Assembly (NCBI RefSeq): GCF_019049675.1
Contig: NZ_JAFMOW010000058.1
Location: 1-64,000 of the forward strand
DNA from: Rahnella bonaserana
Lineage (GTDB): Bacteria; Pseudomonadota; Gammaproteobacteria; Enterobacterales; Enterobacteriaceae
Reading direction: 5' to 3'
DNA: 64,000 nt
Part shown: piece by piece, positions 28,330 through 38,204 of the stretch
Numbering within the stretch: position 1 is the stretch's first letter
Layout: every line of letters starts with the position of its first letter
Position numbers and translations under genes: made by a program
Notes under the pieces: model-generated
The model's input: only the letters and a program-made list of their open reading frames with translations
What the model was told of the DNA's origin: nothing
Database searches by the model: none

Positions 28330-29070
28330 TTATCTGGCGCTGAATTCTTTTACACCACCGGTTTTATCGGTCCAGTTGAAATATTTCACTTTCACCACGC
28401 GGTAATTATTGCCTTTGAATAAAGCGGGATCTAACGTTGCGTGCTGATTAGGATAAATACTGTTCTTGACCGGTTTACTCCATTTGCATCCTTCATCGGT
28501 GAGTTGCTGAGGACATAAACCGATACTGTTAATCTTCAGATGAATATTGCCGGTGTTGCTGACCACACCCCTTGCCGGATCCAGCGTGAAGTCCAGCCGT
28601 GGGGTGGCAGGGGGGACAGTAACCAGTACGCCCCAGATCATGCTGATTCCGAGTTTAGCCGGGCCTTTTTGTTCATTTTTGTCATTGCTGTTCAGCCCCG
28701 GAACCCCTTCAAAATATACGCGATAGGCTTCTTCTGTTTGTGGTGGCTGAATATTAATTAAACGTATAATTCGGGTGGTGCCGGGAGAAAGTCCGAACTT
28801 TTCCGGGGTAACGACAATACCGTTTCCGGATGACTGGCTTATTACGCTTTCACTTTCTTGTGCTGTTGCCGGATTATTGATTTTTTTTACTGTCGTTTTC
28901 ACATATTCCGTGGTGGCGGAATTTGTTGTTACGCTAATTTGTGCGCCACCGCTTTTTTGCATAGGGACCGAAATAGGGTAGACGCTTATTCCTGCAAATG
29001 ATGATGCTGATAAGATTAATGGGGAGGCCGCTAAAATCATTATCAATGATTTTGATTTTTTTAATGGCAT
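28330..29070 (-). CDS. Alpha-fimbrial periplasmic chaperone (CfaA/CblB type)
   Basis: About 246 residues, signal peptide ending FA-G, then ISVYPISVPMQKSGGAQISV. The chaperone segments TPEKFGLSPGTTRIIRLINIQ, EAYRVYFEGV and IHLKINSIGLC are visible. The second of two close ATGs (29070) is preferred: GAGA is 8 bases upstream, whereas the first ATG (29076) is too close to it. First gene of the operon, giving the order chaperone-pilin-usher-adhesin-chaperone, the Cbl/Tcf arrangement plus an extra chaperone. Confidence 0.87.
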   Translation of the reverse strand: MPLKKSKSLIMILAASPLILSASSFAGISVYPISVPMQKSGGAQISVTTNSATTEYVKTTVKKINNPATAQESESVISQSSGNGIVVTPEKFGLSPGTTRIIRLINIQPPQTEEAYRVYFEGVPGLNSNDKNEQKGPAKLGISMIWGVLVTVPPATPRLDFTLDPARGVVSNTGNIHLKINSIGLCPQQLTDEGCKWSKPVKNSIYPNQHATLDPALFKGNNYRVVKVKYFNWTDKTGGVKEFSAR

Positions 29071-29534
29071 TGTCATTTTCTCGATAATTTAATAAGTCGC
29101 TATCCTGAAGGTTATTTCGTTAATTCCCTTTGAGTGAATATCTTTTTTGGTGCTTTTGATGGGGTGAATAATAGATTCAATGAATGTTCCGGTCAATGGC
29201 ATGTAAATTAGCTATTTGTGTTATTCGTTTAGATATAAAATACATTCAACACAAATATAACATTTAGCGTGAATTTTACCGTGCTGATTATGAAGGGGTT
29301 TTATTCACGATTTTAGTTTTATTATCGCAAATGTTAACCAAAAGAGAGTGGATATATTCACTGCAACATATACCTACATGATCTATTAAGTTAAATGAAT
29401 ATAAACAGTATTCTGAAGTTAATCATTAAAATCATTGGGATATGACTTCTTGCTTTACTTGTCGTTGTAAGCTGTTTGGGTATCGGAATGGCACAGCAGA
29501 AAGGAACAGGAAATTAAAGAGAAATCCGGGGCAA
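29071..29534. other. AT-rich upstream region of the alpha-fimbrial operon
   Basis: About 460 bp of strongly AT-rich sequence between the chaperone gene and the metK terminator, without a convincing ORF. It must contain the fimbrial promoter (minus strand). Its composition suggests H-NS silencing, an inference only. Confidence 0.5.
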
Positions 29535-29562
29535 TAAAAAACCCCGCTTGCGGCGGGGTTTG
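29535..29562 (-). terminator. Terminator of metK
   Basis: Stem AACCCCGC / GCGGGGTT with a short loop and T-tract on the minus strand, 25 bp past the metK stop codon. Confidence 0.9.
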
Positions 29563-29586
29563 AAAGATTTTTGTCGCGTCGGTTTC

Positions 29587-30738
29587 TTATAAACCCGCGG
29601 CTTCGCGCAACTGAGCGGCTTTGTCGGTTTTTTCCCAAGGGAAATGTTCGCGTCCAAAGTGACCGTAGGCTGCGGTTTCTTTGTAGATTGGGTGTAACAG
29701 GTCCATCATCTGAATCAGACCGTACGGACGCAGGTCGAAGAACTCGCGTACCAGCAGGGTCAGCTGTTCGTTAGACACTTTACCGGTACCGAAGGTTTCC
29801 ACCATGATAGAAGTCGGTTCTGCCACGCCGATGGCGTAAGACACCTGAATTTCACAGCGGTCAGCCAGACCGGCAGCCACGATGTTTTTCGCGACATAAC
29901 GTGCAGCATAAGCCGCTGAACGGTCAACTTTAGACGGATCTTTACCAGAGAAAGCACCGCCACCGTGACGGGCCATACCGCCGTAAGTATCCACGATGAT
30001 TTTACGTCCGGTCAGACCGCAGTCACCCATCGGGCCACCGATAACGAAGCGGCCAGTCGGGTTGATGTGGTATTTAGTGCCGGCGTTCAGCCATTCTGCA
30101 GGCAGGACAGGTTTGATGATTTCTTCCATCACCGCTTCCTGCAAGTCTTTCAGCGCGATGTCTTCAGAATGCTGAGTAGATAAAACAACGGCATCGATAC
30201 CGACGATTTTACCTTCGTCATACTGGAAAGTGACCTGGCTTTTCGCATCCGGACGCAACCATGGCAGGGTGCCTGATTTGCGCACTTCAGCCTGACGCTG
30301 CACCAGACGGTGTGCGTAAGTAACCGGTGCTGGCATCAGTACGTCGGTTTCGTTAGTTGCATAACCAAACATCAGACCCTGGTCGCCCGCGCCTTGTTCC
30401 AGCGGATCAGTACGGTCAACGCCCTGATTGATGTCCGGCGATTGCTTGCCGATAGCGCTCAGAACTGCGCAGGAATTGGCATCGAAACCCATGTCAGAAT
30501 GGATATAGCCAATTTCGCGAACAGTCTGACGCGTGATTTCTTCAACGTCGACCCATGCGCTGGTGGTGATTTCACCGCCAACCAGGACCATGCCGGTTTT
30601 GACATAAGTTTCACATGCAACACGTGCTTTTGGGTCTTGTTCTAAAATTGCGTCCAGTACAGCATCGGAAATCTGGTCAGCAATTTTATCTGGATGTCCT
30701 TCCGAAACGGATTCGGACGTGAAGAGGTGTTTAGCCAT
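29587..30738 (-). CDS. metK: S-adenosylmethionine synthase
   Basis: Makes SAM from ATP and methionine; cytoplasmic tetramer. 383 residues, the usual length, beginning [18 protein letters not shown]. The signatures [15 protein letters not shown] and [19 protein letters not shown] are intact. Divergent from yqgB-speA, with candidate MetJ boxes upstream at 30906-30921. SAM also feeds polyamine synthesis and the methyltransferases TrmB and RsmE encoded nearby. Confidence 0.98.
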   Translation of the reverse strand: MAKHLFTSESVSEGHPDKIADQISDAVLDAILEQDPKARVACETYVKTGMVLVGGEITTSAWVDVEEITRQTVREIGYIHSDMGFDANSCAVLSAIGKQSPDINQGVDRTDPLEQGAGDQGLMFGYATNETDVLMPAPVTYAHRLVQRQAEVRKSGTLPWLRPDAKSQVTFQYDEGKIVGIDAVVLSTQHSEDIALKDLQEAVMEEIIKPVLPAEWLNAGTKYHINPTGRFVIGGPMGDCGLTGRKIIVDTYGGMARHGGGAFSGKDPSKVDRSAAYAARYVAKNIVAAGLADRCEIQVSYAIGVAEPTSIMVETFGTGKVSNEQLTLLVREFFDLRPYGLIQMMDLLHPIYKETAAYGHFGREHFPWEKTDKAAQLREAAGL

Positions 30739-31467
30739 TATGTTCTTTACCTTACATACGACGGGTTAGATATCACTGCATAGCACTGGGGTGACGGGCA
30801 GATGAGGAGCTGAGCTCGACATTGTCGCAATGCGTCCTGCATGTCCCCATTAGGCAAAGCCCTGAAGCAGTTTGCGCGTTAAACCACCCATGCGTTCGGA
30901 CGGATTAACATCTGGACGGCTATTTTAGGATAGCAGACGTTCTGAATGCCAGTCATTTTTGTGACAGAGTGAGTGTTATTGTGCGGGTTTGCAGTGATAT
31001 TCACGGTCTGAAACTATTTAAACCGCATTTTCATTTTGCAATTACAGCGGGTTGCCGGTATAAACGGCGCGCGCAATGCACATTTCTGCAGGCCCTGCAG
31101 AAGCAGCGTATTCCAGTAATTACTGTTTTCTCAGCTCGAATGCCCGCGGGTGATGCGTGGCACGTGTGGAGGTGGTTAGTTTAATGACCCACTTTTTACC
31201 GTTTGTAACATTTCAACAGCATCCCCTGCAGCCTTCATTGCGTTCTGCAGCACTTCTTTCAGACTTTCATTCAGAAAAGCGTCTGTCTTCTTTGCGATGT
31301 TTCAAAAAGCCTGACTATAGACAGGTCAGTCGCCGACATCGGTACGCTACTCAGTAACCTCCGGCCTGCGTGAACATCGCAATCCCGACATATAACTGAT
31401 GTAGCCTGCAATCTCCCGGGGCATCCATCCCTGATTTCTCCCGACTCGTTACACGGAGTCTAAAAAC
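30739..31467. other. metK / speA divergent control region
   Basis: About 730 bp with two short plus-strand frames (30969-31184 and 31157-31357) that lack ribosome sites and family resemblance; I do not call them. The metK-proximal part carries MetJ-like boxes; the speA-proximal part has an imperfect stem around the TATAG near 31310-31330 and GC-rich leader sequence. Confidence 0.45.
30906..30921. promoter_or_regulatory. Candidate MetJ (met box) operator of metK
   Basis: Two adjacent 8-mers TAACATCT and GGACGGCT match AGACGTCT at 5 and 6 of 8 positions; a further AGCAGACG lies at about 30932-30939. E. coli metK is MetJ-repressed. The match is modest. Confidence 0.4.
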
Positions 31468-31626
31468 GTGTTTTACAATGATATGAGTAGAAAACAGTCC
31501 CGTGGCTGTGGCTCGCAGGGTTTTATCCTGTCTGAAAGCCAGCCTTGCGGGTTGTTCTCACCTGTTGTTACTGCGATAGTGGCTGGCCATGTTGTCAGTA
31601 TAGAAAGAGGATTTACCTATGTCTGA
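31468..31626 (+). CDS. yqgB: YqgB-like small protein overlapping the speA start
   Basis: A 52-codon ORF (GTG 31468 with GGAG nine bases upstream; an in-frame ATG at 31483 lacks a ribosome site). It reads [15 protein letters not shown], continues with [20 protein letters not shown] and ends IERGFTYV. The segment PC-GL-S-x4-AIV-x5-S/T resembles, from memory, the C-terminal half of E. coli YqgB, encoded just upstream of speA. Its stop codon TGA lies inside speA, overlapping the speA start by 8 bp (TATGTCTGA), so ribosomes ending on it could re-initiate at speA. The acid-response role suggested for yqgB elsewhere is not testable here. Confidence 0.65.
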   Translation: MFYNDMSRKQSRGCGSQGFILSESQPCGLFSPVVTAIVAGHVVSIERGFTYV

Positions 31627-33601
31627 TGACATCCAGTCCCACCGTCCGTCACACGCGGGCGATACTGTTTCTTTGCGCTCCATGCAGGAGGTTGCCGTGA
31701 ACGATCGTGATGCCAGCAAAATGCTGCGCACTTACAACGTTGCCTATTGGGGTAACAATTATTATGACGTCAACGAACTGGGCCACATCAGTGTCTGCCC
31801 GGATCCTGACGAGCCTTCTGCCCGTGTTGATCTGGCACAACTGGTAAAAGACATGCGAGAGCAGGACGGTCAGCGTCTGCCGGCACTGTTCTGTTTCCCA
31901 CAAATTTTGCAGCACCGTCTGCGTTCGATTAACGCCGCGTTCAAACGTGCGCGCGAATCGTTCGGCTACGAGGGTGACTACTTCCTGGTTTATCCGATTA
32001 AGGTTAACCAGCATCGCCGCGTCATTGAGTCGCTGGTGGAATCCGGTGAACCGCTGGGTCTGGAAGCTGGCTCAAAAGCTGAGCTGATGGCCGTTCTGGC
32101 GCATGCCGGGATGACCCGTTCGGTGATCGTGTGTAACGGCTATAAAGACCGCGAATATATTCGTCTGGCGCTGATCGGCGAGAAGCTTGGTCACAAGGTG
32201 TATCTGGTTATCGAGAAGATGACTGAGATTAAACTGGTGCTGGAAGAAGCCGAACGTCTGAACGTGATCCCGCGTCTGGGCGTGCGTGCGCGTCTGTCTT
32301 CACAGGGCTCGGGTAAATGGCAGTCCAGCGGTGGCGAGAAATCTAAATTCGGTCTGGCGGCGTCTCAGGTTCTGCAACTGGTCGAAATGCTGCGTGACGC
32401 CGGGCGTCTGGAAAGCCTGCAACTGTTGCACTTCCATCTGGGTTCGCAACTGGCGAATATCCGCGATATCTCGACCGGCGTGCGTGAATCTGCGCGCTTC
32501 TATGTCGAACTGCACAAGCTTGGCGTCAATATTCAGTGCTTCGACGTTGGCGGTGGTTTGGGTGTGGATTACGAAGGGACCCGCTCGCAGTCTGACTGCT
32601 CGGTAAACTACGGTCTGAACGAATACGCTAACAACGTCATCTGGGGTATCGGCGACGCCTGTAATGAGCATGGCCTGCCGCACCCGACGGTGATCACCGA
32701 GTCTGGCCGCGCCGTGACCGCGCACCATACCGTGCTGGTGTCCAACGTCATTGGCGTTGAGCGTAACGAATTCAAAGAGCCGGTTGCGCCTGAAAATGAC
32801 GCACCGCGTGCTCTGGGCAGCATGTGGGATACCTGGAATGAAATGCACGATCCGGAAAACCGTCGCTCGCTGCGTGAATGGTTGCACGACAGCCAGATGG
32901 ATTTGCACGATGTCCATTCGCAATATGCGCACGGGATTTTGGATCTGACGCAGCGCGCCTGGGCGGAAGACATCTACCTGAATATCTGTAACAAAATTCA
33001 GGATCAGCTGGATCCGAGCAACCGTGCGCACCGTCCGATTATCGACGAATTGCAGGAACGTATGGCGGATAAACTGTACGTCAACTTCTCCCTGTTCCAG
33101 TCAATGCCGGATGCGTGGGGTATCGATCAGCTGTTCCCGGTTCTGCCACTGGAAGGTCTGGACAAACCGCCGGTAGGTCGTGCGGTGCTGCTGGATATTA
33201 CCTGTGACTCTGACGGCACCATCGATCACTATATCGACGGTGACGGCGTGGCGACCACCATGCCAATGCCGCCGTACGACCCTGAGAATCCGCCAGTGCT
33301 GGGCTTCTTTATGGTCGGCGCGTACCAGGAAATCCTCGGTAACATGCATAACCTGTTCGGTGATACGGCGGCAGTTGATGTGTTTGTCTTCCCTGATGGC
33401 AGCATTGAAGTTCAGCAGTCTGACGAAGGCGATACCGTAGCCGACATGCTGGAATACGTGCAACTGGACCCGAACGTATTGCTGGCCCGATTCCGCGATC
33501 AGGTGAAGGAAACCGATCTGGATGCAGAATTGCAGGCGCAGTTCGTTGAAGAATTTGAATCCGGTTTATACGGTTATACCTATCTGGAAGAAGATGAGTA
33601 A
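31619..33601 (+). CDS. speA: Biosynthetic arginine decarboxylase
   Basis: PLP fold-III enzyme converting arginine to agmatine, entry to the second putrescine route. 660 residues, near E. coli SpeA (658). PLP lysine in [11 protein letters not shown] (Lys128); other marks are [37 protein letters not shown] and [12 protein letters not shown]. The start [12 protein letters not shown] is typical. speB (agmatinase), normally next, is absent; a fimbrial operon begins instead. Followed by a strong terminator. Confidence 0.97.
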   Translation: MSDDIQSHRPSHAGDTVSLRSMQEVAVNDRDASKMLRTYNVAYWGNNYYDVNELGHISVCPDPDEPSARVDLAQLVKDMREQDGQRLPALFCFPQILQHRLRSINAAFKRARESFGYEGDYFLVYPIKVNQHRRVIESLVESGEPLGLEAGSKAELMAVLAHAGMTRSVIVCNGYKDREYIRLALIGEKLGHKVYLVIEKMTEIKLVLEEAERLNVIPRLGVRARLSSQGSGKWQSSGGEKSKFGLAASQVLQLVEMLRDAGRLESLQLLHFHLGSQLANIRDISTGVRESARFYVELHKLGVNIQCFDVGGGLGVDYEGTRSQSDCSVNYGLNEYANNVIWGIGDACNEHGLPHPTVITESGRAVTAHHTVLVSNVIGVERNEFKEPVAPENDAPRALGSMWDTWNEMHDPENRRSLREWLHDSQMDLHDVHSQYAHGILDLTQRAWAEDIYLNICNKIQDQLDPSNRAHRPIIDELQERMADKLYVNFSLFQSMPDAWGIDQLFPVLPLEGLDKPPVGRAVLLDITCDSDGTIDHYIDGDGVATTMPMPPYDPENPPVLGFFMVGAYQEILGNMHNLFGDTAAVDVFVFPDGSIEVQQSDEGDTVADMLEYVQLDPNVLLARFRDQVKETDLDAELQAQFVEEFESGLYGYTYLEEDE

Positions 33602-33631
33602 TTCAGCAGGATAAATCAGCCTGTCTCAGTA

Positions 33632-33668
33632 AAAAAATGGCGAAGGTTTCACACCTTCGCCATTTTTT
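33632..33668 (+). terminator. Terminator of speA
   Basis: A 15-bp stem AAAATGGCGAAGGT / ACCTTCGCCATTTT with a 5-nt loop and a T-tract; 30 bp after the stop codon. Confidence 0.93.
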
Positions 33669-34146
33669 ATTTGCAAATTATAAAAAATAATCTGTCGCGT
33701 TGATCTCACGCTGTGAAATTATTTATAGTATGGCGTTGAGCGTACAAATATAATTATTTGAATAATGATGTTGCTGCTAACCCTCTTGCCTTGTCCCTAA
33801 CGCCTGCACCGATTAAATCCATATCAACGAATTGCTCTTTAATACTGGGCTTTTTCACCTGTTATGCGCTGGCCACAGGACAGCAAATGTATCTAAGATC
33901 ACACTATTATTCAAATCAACTAATTGAAGTTATTCCTAATATAAGCGTTGGCATTCAGATAATGAAATAATTATTATGATTTCAATATCATAGGCCTGCG
34001 TAGCTTATACATATTAAGCTTTGCTTAATTCATAATTTTAATATGGATATGGTGCGACCAGAATAAAATTCATATAATACAAGTCCTGTATAGGGATTTT
34101 ATTTAACGTACAGCTAACATATTATTTTACTTAAGGGATTAAACTA
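33669..34146. other. AT-rich promoter region of the second fimbrial operon
   Basis: 478 bp, strongly AT-rich. A perfect -10 hexamer TATAAT lies at 34073-34078 with no good -35 box at the right distance. A 70-codon frame from a TTG at 33758 has no family resemblance and is not called. No remnant of speB is readable. Confidence 0.5.
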
Positions 34147-34749
34147 ATGATTAAACGTAATTTATTGGCAGTGGCTATTTTAAGTGTAGTAGCGACTGGT
34201 GCAGCACAAGCCTCTGATGGCCAAATTCAGTTGAACGGGAATATTCTTAATCAAACCTGTACCGTTGCCGTTGATGGTACCCCGACCGCTAACTCCACCA
34301 TTGTTCTTGATGGTGTTCCAGCGGCAGATTTGGAAAAAAACACACTGAATACGGTCTCTGGCGGTACGTTAAAAGGTTCTGATGTAATGCGTACCATCCA
34401 GATTACATTGCAGGATTGTGCATTGCCTTCCGGAAAAACAAAAGTCGGCGTCAGTTTCGACAATACCGGTTACGGTCAGTCTGCGTATTCCACTTACCGT
34501 AACATGTTGCTGGATTCTATTAATACTGTAGCGACTGCGGCGCGTGGGGTTGGCATTGGCTTCACGGCACCTGCCAGCGCCAGTGATCTGGTCATGGGCG
34601 AAACAAAATCGGAATTCACCGCACCAGAAGCCGGTGGCGTGCTGGCTTATGACTACCAAATCCGTTACGTGCGAACAGCCGACGCAGCCGCTGACGTTGT
34701 TGCTGGGGATTTAGACTCTGTAGCAACATTCAGCCTGGTGTATGAATAA
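34147..34749 (+). CDS. FimA-superfamily major fimbrial subunit
   Basis: 200 residues with signal peptide (MIKRNLLAVAILSVVATGAA-QA-S). The mature part begins DGQIQLNGNILNQTCTVAVD, and the two Cys (QTCTV and LQDCAL) form the disulphide typical of type-1 pilins. The C-terminus ends with the beta-strand DSVATFSLVYE needed for chaperone interaction. First and probably most abundant product of the operon, since an attenuator follows. Confidence 0.88.
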   Translation: MIKRNLLAVAILSVVATGAAQASDGQIQLNGNILNQTCTVAVDGTPTANSTIVLDGVPAADLEKNTLNTVSGGTLKGSDVMRTIQITLQDCALPSGKTKVGVSFDNTGYGQSAYSTYRNMLLDSINTVATAARGVGIGFTAPASASDLVMGETKSEFTAPEAGGVLAYDYQIRYVRTADAAADVVAGDLDSVATFSLVYE

Positions 34750-34766
34750 TAGTTAATCCTCCTGTC

Positions 34767-34795
34767 AAACAGGCAGTTCCACTGCCTGTTTTATT
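34767..34795 (+). terminator. Attenuator-like terminator after major pilin
   Basis: Stem AAACAGGCAG / CTGCCTGTTT, 5-nt loop, then a T-rich TTTATTATT. Located between pilin and chaperone genes, it would favour pilin over assembly components. Confidence 0.75.
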
Positions 34796-34805
34796 ATTAC
34801 TGAGA

Positions 34806-35570
34806 ATGAAAATGAAACAATATACCGCCAGAAAAATTATTGCTGTTATGGCACTTATCTTCACATGTCAGCATGCCTGGGCCGATATTGTGATCAACGG
34901 CACCCGCGTTATTTACAATGAAAAAGAGAAAGAAGTTAACGTCAGGTTGACCAATGAAGGCACCCGTCCGTTATTAGTTAAGTCCTGGCTTGATAAAGGC
35001 ATAGCTGAAGAATCACCAGAAAATATTGACGTTCCTTTTGTAATTAATCCGCCGGTATCGCGTATTGATTCTAAAAAAGGGCAGGTATTACGTATTTCTA
35101 AATTGGCTAACGCGTTACCAAAAGATCGTGAAAGTATATTTTATCTGAATGTGCTTGAAGTTCCGCCAAAAATGAAACCCAGTGAAAAAATCTCAGCGGA
35201 AGCCGATAACGATGCGGCCAGCAGCAGTCGTCTGCAACTGGCATTCCGCACGCGAATCAAGTTCTTCTGGCGTCCGGCGAGTCTGGCTAATCAGTCCGTA
35301 GCTGAAGCCTCGAAAGCACTGAAATGGGAAATGATTAACGCGCCAAAAGGGTGGGCAGTAAAAGTCACTAATAATACGCCTTTTTATTTTAGCTTCAGCA
35401 AAATCAGTGTCGCAGGTCAGGCTGTTAAAGCCGGCATGGTTGCACCGATGAGCTCAGGCGAATTCCCGGCAGTGAATAGCGCGTCAAAACCAGGCAGCGG
35501 GAAAGTGGAGTTCTCCTGGATTAATGATTATGGCACCGACGTGGATAGTTCAGCCTTATACGGAAAATAA
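34806..35570 (+). CDS. PapD/FimC-type periplasmic fimbrial chaperone
   Basis: 254 residues; signal peptide ending AWA-D, then IVINGTRVIYNEKEKEVNVRLTN with the conserved chaperone beginning. PFVINPPVSRIDSKKGQVLRI and the signature region SIFYLNVLEVPPK follow, then LQLAFRTRIKFFWRP. Two in-frame ATGs are six bases apart; either is possible. It escorts the subunits to the usher encoded just downstream. Confidence 0.9.
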   Translation: MKMKQYTARKIIAVMALIFTCQHAWADIVINGTRVIYNEKEKEVNVRLTNEGTRPLLVKSWLDKGIAEESPENIDVPFVINPPVSRIDSKKGQVLRISKLANALPKDRESIFYLNVLEVPPKMKPSEKISAEADNDAASSSRLQLAFRTRIKFFWRPASLANQSVAEASKALKWEMINAPKGWAVKVTNNTPFYFSFSKISVAGQAVKAGMVAPMSSGEFPAVNSASKPGSGKVEFSWINDYGTDVDSSALYGK

Positions 35571-35605
35571 GTCATTACTTGCTCTTCTTACAGGGATTGT
35601 TTTCT

Positions 35606-38188
35606 GTGCGTATAAAATATCAACGGATTATTATCACTCTTATTTTACTGGGTAAACCCCCGACGGGTCTCCATGCTGAAACCCCGGCAGTGCCGGTTCA
35701 GGAAAATGCAGCAGCCGGTCTCCCGTCCACGACTGAGTCTGCACAATCCATACCTGATGAAGAAGAAAAAGTAGAATTTGACAGTGCTTTTTTCACGGAC
35801 TCCGGGGTGGATGTCTCACGGTACAGCTATGGTAACCCTGTGCTGACCGGGAAATATCGGACGGCGGTGATGGTCAATGACAAACTTCGTGGTCAGTTTG
35901 AGATTAATTTCGTTGAAAATCCGGCAGATAAACTGCGTGCTCTCCCTTGTGTAGACCAGGCGTTTTTCGATGCCGTCGGGATTAAGGTGGACGAGCAACA
36001 GGATGATAAAGAATGCCACCTGTTGCAGGACTGGCTGCCTGAGGCCAGGTGGAAACTTGACGTCAATGAACAGATCTTCTCCATTACTGTGCCACAGATA
36101 AAGATCATTCAGCGCGCGGAAGACGAAGTGCCAGTTTCTCTGTGGGACGAAGGTGTTAATGCCCTGACCATAAATCATAACTTTAACTATTATCGTTCTA
36201 CTTATTCCAGCGACACGTCGGATTCTGCCTATCTGGGCGTGGATGCCGGACTGAATATTGCAGGCTGGCGGGTGCGTATGCGCGGTGACGCCCGTTACAG
36301 TTCAGATACCGAAGACGTTGAATTTGACAGCAGTAATCTGTTCGCAGAACACGATATAACGGCACTGAAATCTCAGTTACGCGTTGGGGAAATTTACGGC
36401 AGTTCATCATTTTTTGACTCTTTTCCAATGAGAGGGATGTCCTTAAGCAGTGATGAACGTATGTTGCCCGATTCATTAGGCAATTTTCGGCCGGTCATCC
36501 GGGGAGTTGCCGAAACTAATGCCAGGCTGATTGTCAGTCAGAAAGGCAATACCATTCTCGAGACTACCGTACCGCCAGGTGAATTCAGTATTAATGATTA
36601 CAGCACCATCAGCTCATCTGATGATCTGGACGTCACCATTTACGAAGCCGATGGCAGAACCCGTAGCTTCAGTATTCCCTATAACAGCGGTGCCAGGCTG
36701 CTGTATCCGGGCGTTGGCCTATATACGCTTTCCGTGGGGGAATATGACCAGCAAGACGGCGATACGCCCATTGTAGGACAGGCGACATATCAGTACGGTG
36801 TTAATAATCTGGTGACGGTTTATTCCGGGGCAGAGTATTTCTCAGATTATTATGCGGTACTCGGGGGGATGTCATTCAATACGTCTTTAGGCTCAATTTC
36901 GCTGGATATGACACATTCGTCATTAACGACTGAAGAGGGTGACATTTTACAAGGGCAAAGTTGGGGGCTGACCTATAGCAGTACATTAAGCGCCACCAAT
37001 ACTAATTTTGATCTGGCTGCTTATCGTTATTCGACCGAAAACTATTACAGTCTTGATGATGCAATTTATTATCTTGATGATGATCGTTCTGATCGCGTTG
37101 ATAATATGCGCTCAAAGTTGCAGGTTAATATCAGTCAGGATCTGACTGAGGGCTTTGGCTCACTTTATACCTCGGGTTCTCTGACTGAATATTGGGCATC
37201 GGCGCGTAAGGATAAAAGCTATCAGATAGGTTACAGCAACTCCCTGGGGAATGTGAATTACAGTGTGTCGGTGAACCGTTATTACACACAGGAAAACGAA
37301 AAGGACGACCAAATTTATCTTTCATTATCCATTCCTTTGGGTGGAGAAAGTCATGATAAAGCATTGTTTGATTATCTGAGTACCACCTACACCAACAGCG
37401 GAAAAGGCAAAAATCATCAGTTAAGTACCAGCGCCAGTGGAACAAATAATAAGCAAGATATCTATTACGGCGTGAATACTTCTTTGAGTAAAACAGACAA
37501 TTATGGTCAGAGTGAACTGACTGAAGTGGGTGGGAATATATCGATGAATACCCGCTATGGCACATTTGGCAGTAGTGTATCCGCCAATACCGATAACAGT
37601 CGGCAGCTATCACTAACATCTAATGGCGGCATACTTGCTCATGGCGGTGGCGTGATTTTAGGGCGTACGATTAGCAGTGATTCAGGGACGGCACTGGTGA
37701 ATGCCAAAGGTGCAGCAGGTGCTCGGGTCAATAACGACGTCTCCTCTGTATTAAATAACGATGGCTATGCGTTTGTCTCGAACCTTTCGCCTTATCGTTA
37801 TAACGATGTTTCACTGGATCCCTCCACCATGACAGGCGATACCGAATTAAAAGAAACCTCAATACGGGTTGTTCCCCGGGCAGGGGCAGTGATTAATGTT
37901 CCGTTTAGTACCGATGATCGCCGTTCTATTTTCTTAATCATGAAAAAACGTGACGGTAACAATATTCCGTTTGGTACTGAAGTGCTTAATGAAAAACAGG
38001 AAGTAGTTGGAATGATGGGGCAAAATGGCCGGGCATTTACACGAGGTCTGGAAGATAAAGGGCGTATTACTGCACGCTGGGGTGATAACCCGAATGAACA
38101 ATGTTCTTCAGATTATGCATTGCCGGTTTATTCAGATACGGATATCAGAGAAGAAACATTAATGCTGGAAAATTTAATATGCCAATAA
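35606..38188 (+). CDS. FimD/PapC-type outer-membrane usher
   Basis: 860 residues from GTG 35606, selected because it gives a signal peptide (MRIKYQRIIITLILLGKPPT) and CAGGGA lies upstream; the frame extends to a TTG at 35579. The N-terminal domain carries VEFDSAFFTDSGVDVSRYSYG, followed by the barrel with RGMSLSSDERMLPDSLGNFRPVIRG (the classic usher signature, in three short pieces), a plug region, and a C-terminal domain with GQNGRAFTRGLEDKG and a final Cys pair (NEQCSSDYAL ... ENLICQ). Confidence 0.93.
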   Translation: MRIKYQRIIITLILLGKPPTGLHAETPAVPVQENAAAGLPSTTESAQSIPDEEEKVEFDSAFFTDSGVDVSRYSYGNPVLTGKYRTAVMVNDKLRGQFEINFVENPADKLRALPCVDQAFFDAVGIKVDEQQDDKECHLLQDWLPEARWKLDVNEQIFSITVPQIKIIQRAEDEVPVSLWDEGVNALTINHNFNYYRSTYSSDTSDSAYLGVDAGLNIAGWRVRMRGDARYSSDTEDVEFDSSNLFAEHDITALKSQLRVGEIYGSSSFFDSFPMRGMSLSSDERMLPDSLGNFRPVIRGVAETNARLIVSQKGNTILETTVPPGEFSINDYSTISSSDDLDVTIYEADGRTRSFSIPYNSGARLLYPGVGLYTLSVGEYDQQDGDTPIVGQATYQYGVNNLVTVYSGAEYFSDYYAVLGGMSFNTSLGSISLDMTHSSLTTEEGDILQGQSWGLTYSSTLSATNTNFDLAAYRYSTENYYSLDDAIYYLDDDRSDRVDNMRSKLQVNISQDLTEGFGSLYTSGSLTEYWASARKDKSYQIGYSNSLGNVNYSVSVNRYYTQENEKDDQIYLSLSIPLGGESHDKALFDYLSTTYTNSGKGKNHQLSTSASGTNNKQDIYYGVNTSLSKTDNYGQSELTEVGGNISMNTRYGTFGSSVSANTDNSRQLSLTSNGGILAHGGGVILGRTISSDSGTALVNAKGAAGARVNNDVSSVLNNDGYAFVSNLSPYRYNDVSLDPSTMTGDTELKETSIRVVPRAGAVINVPFSTDDRRSIFLIMKKRDGNNIPFGTEVLNEKQEVVGMMGQNGRAFTRGLEDKGRITARWGDNPNEQCSSDYALPVYSDTDIREETLMLENLICQ

Positions 38189-38204
38189 TAGAAGGACTTT
38201 ATAA

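Noticed and set aside
30969..31357. Two overlapping plus-strand frames in the metK-speA gap
   Set aside because: No Shine-Dalgarno, no family resemblance; they lie in a divergent control region.
33758..33970. 70-codon frame upstream of the second fimbrial operon
   Set aside because: Starts with TTG, no ribosome site, no recognisable family, in AT-rich promoter sequence.
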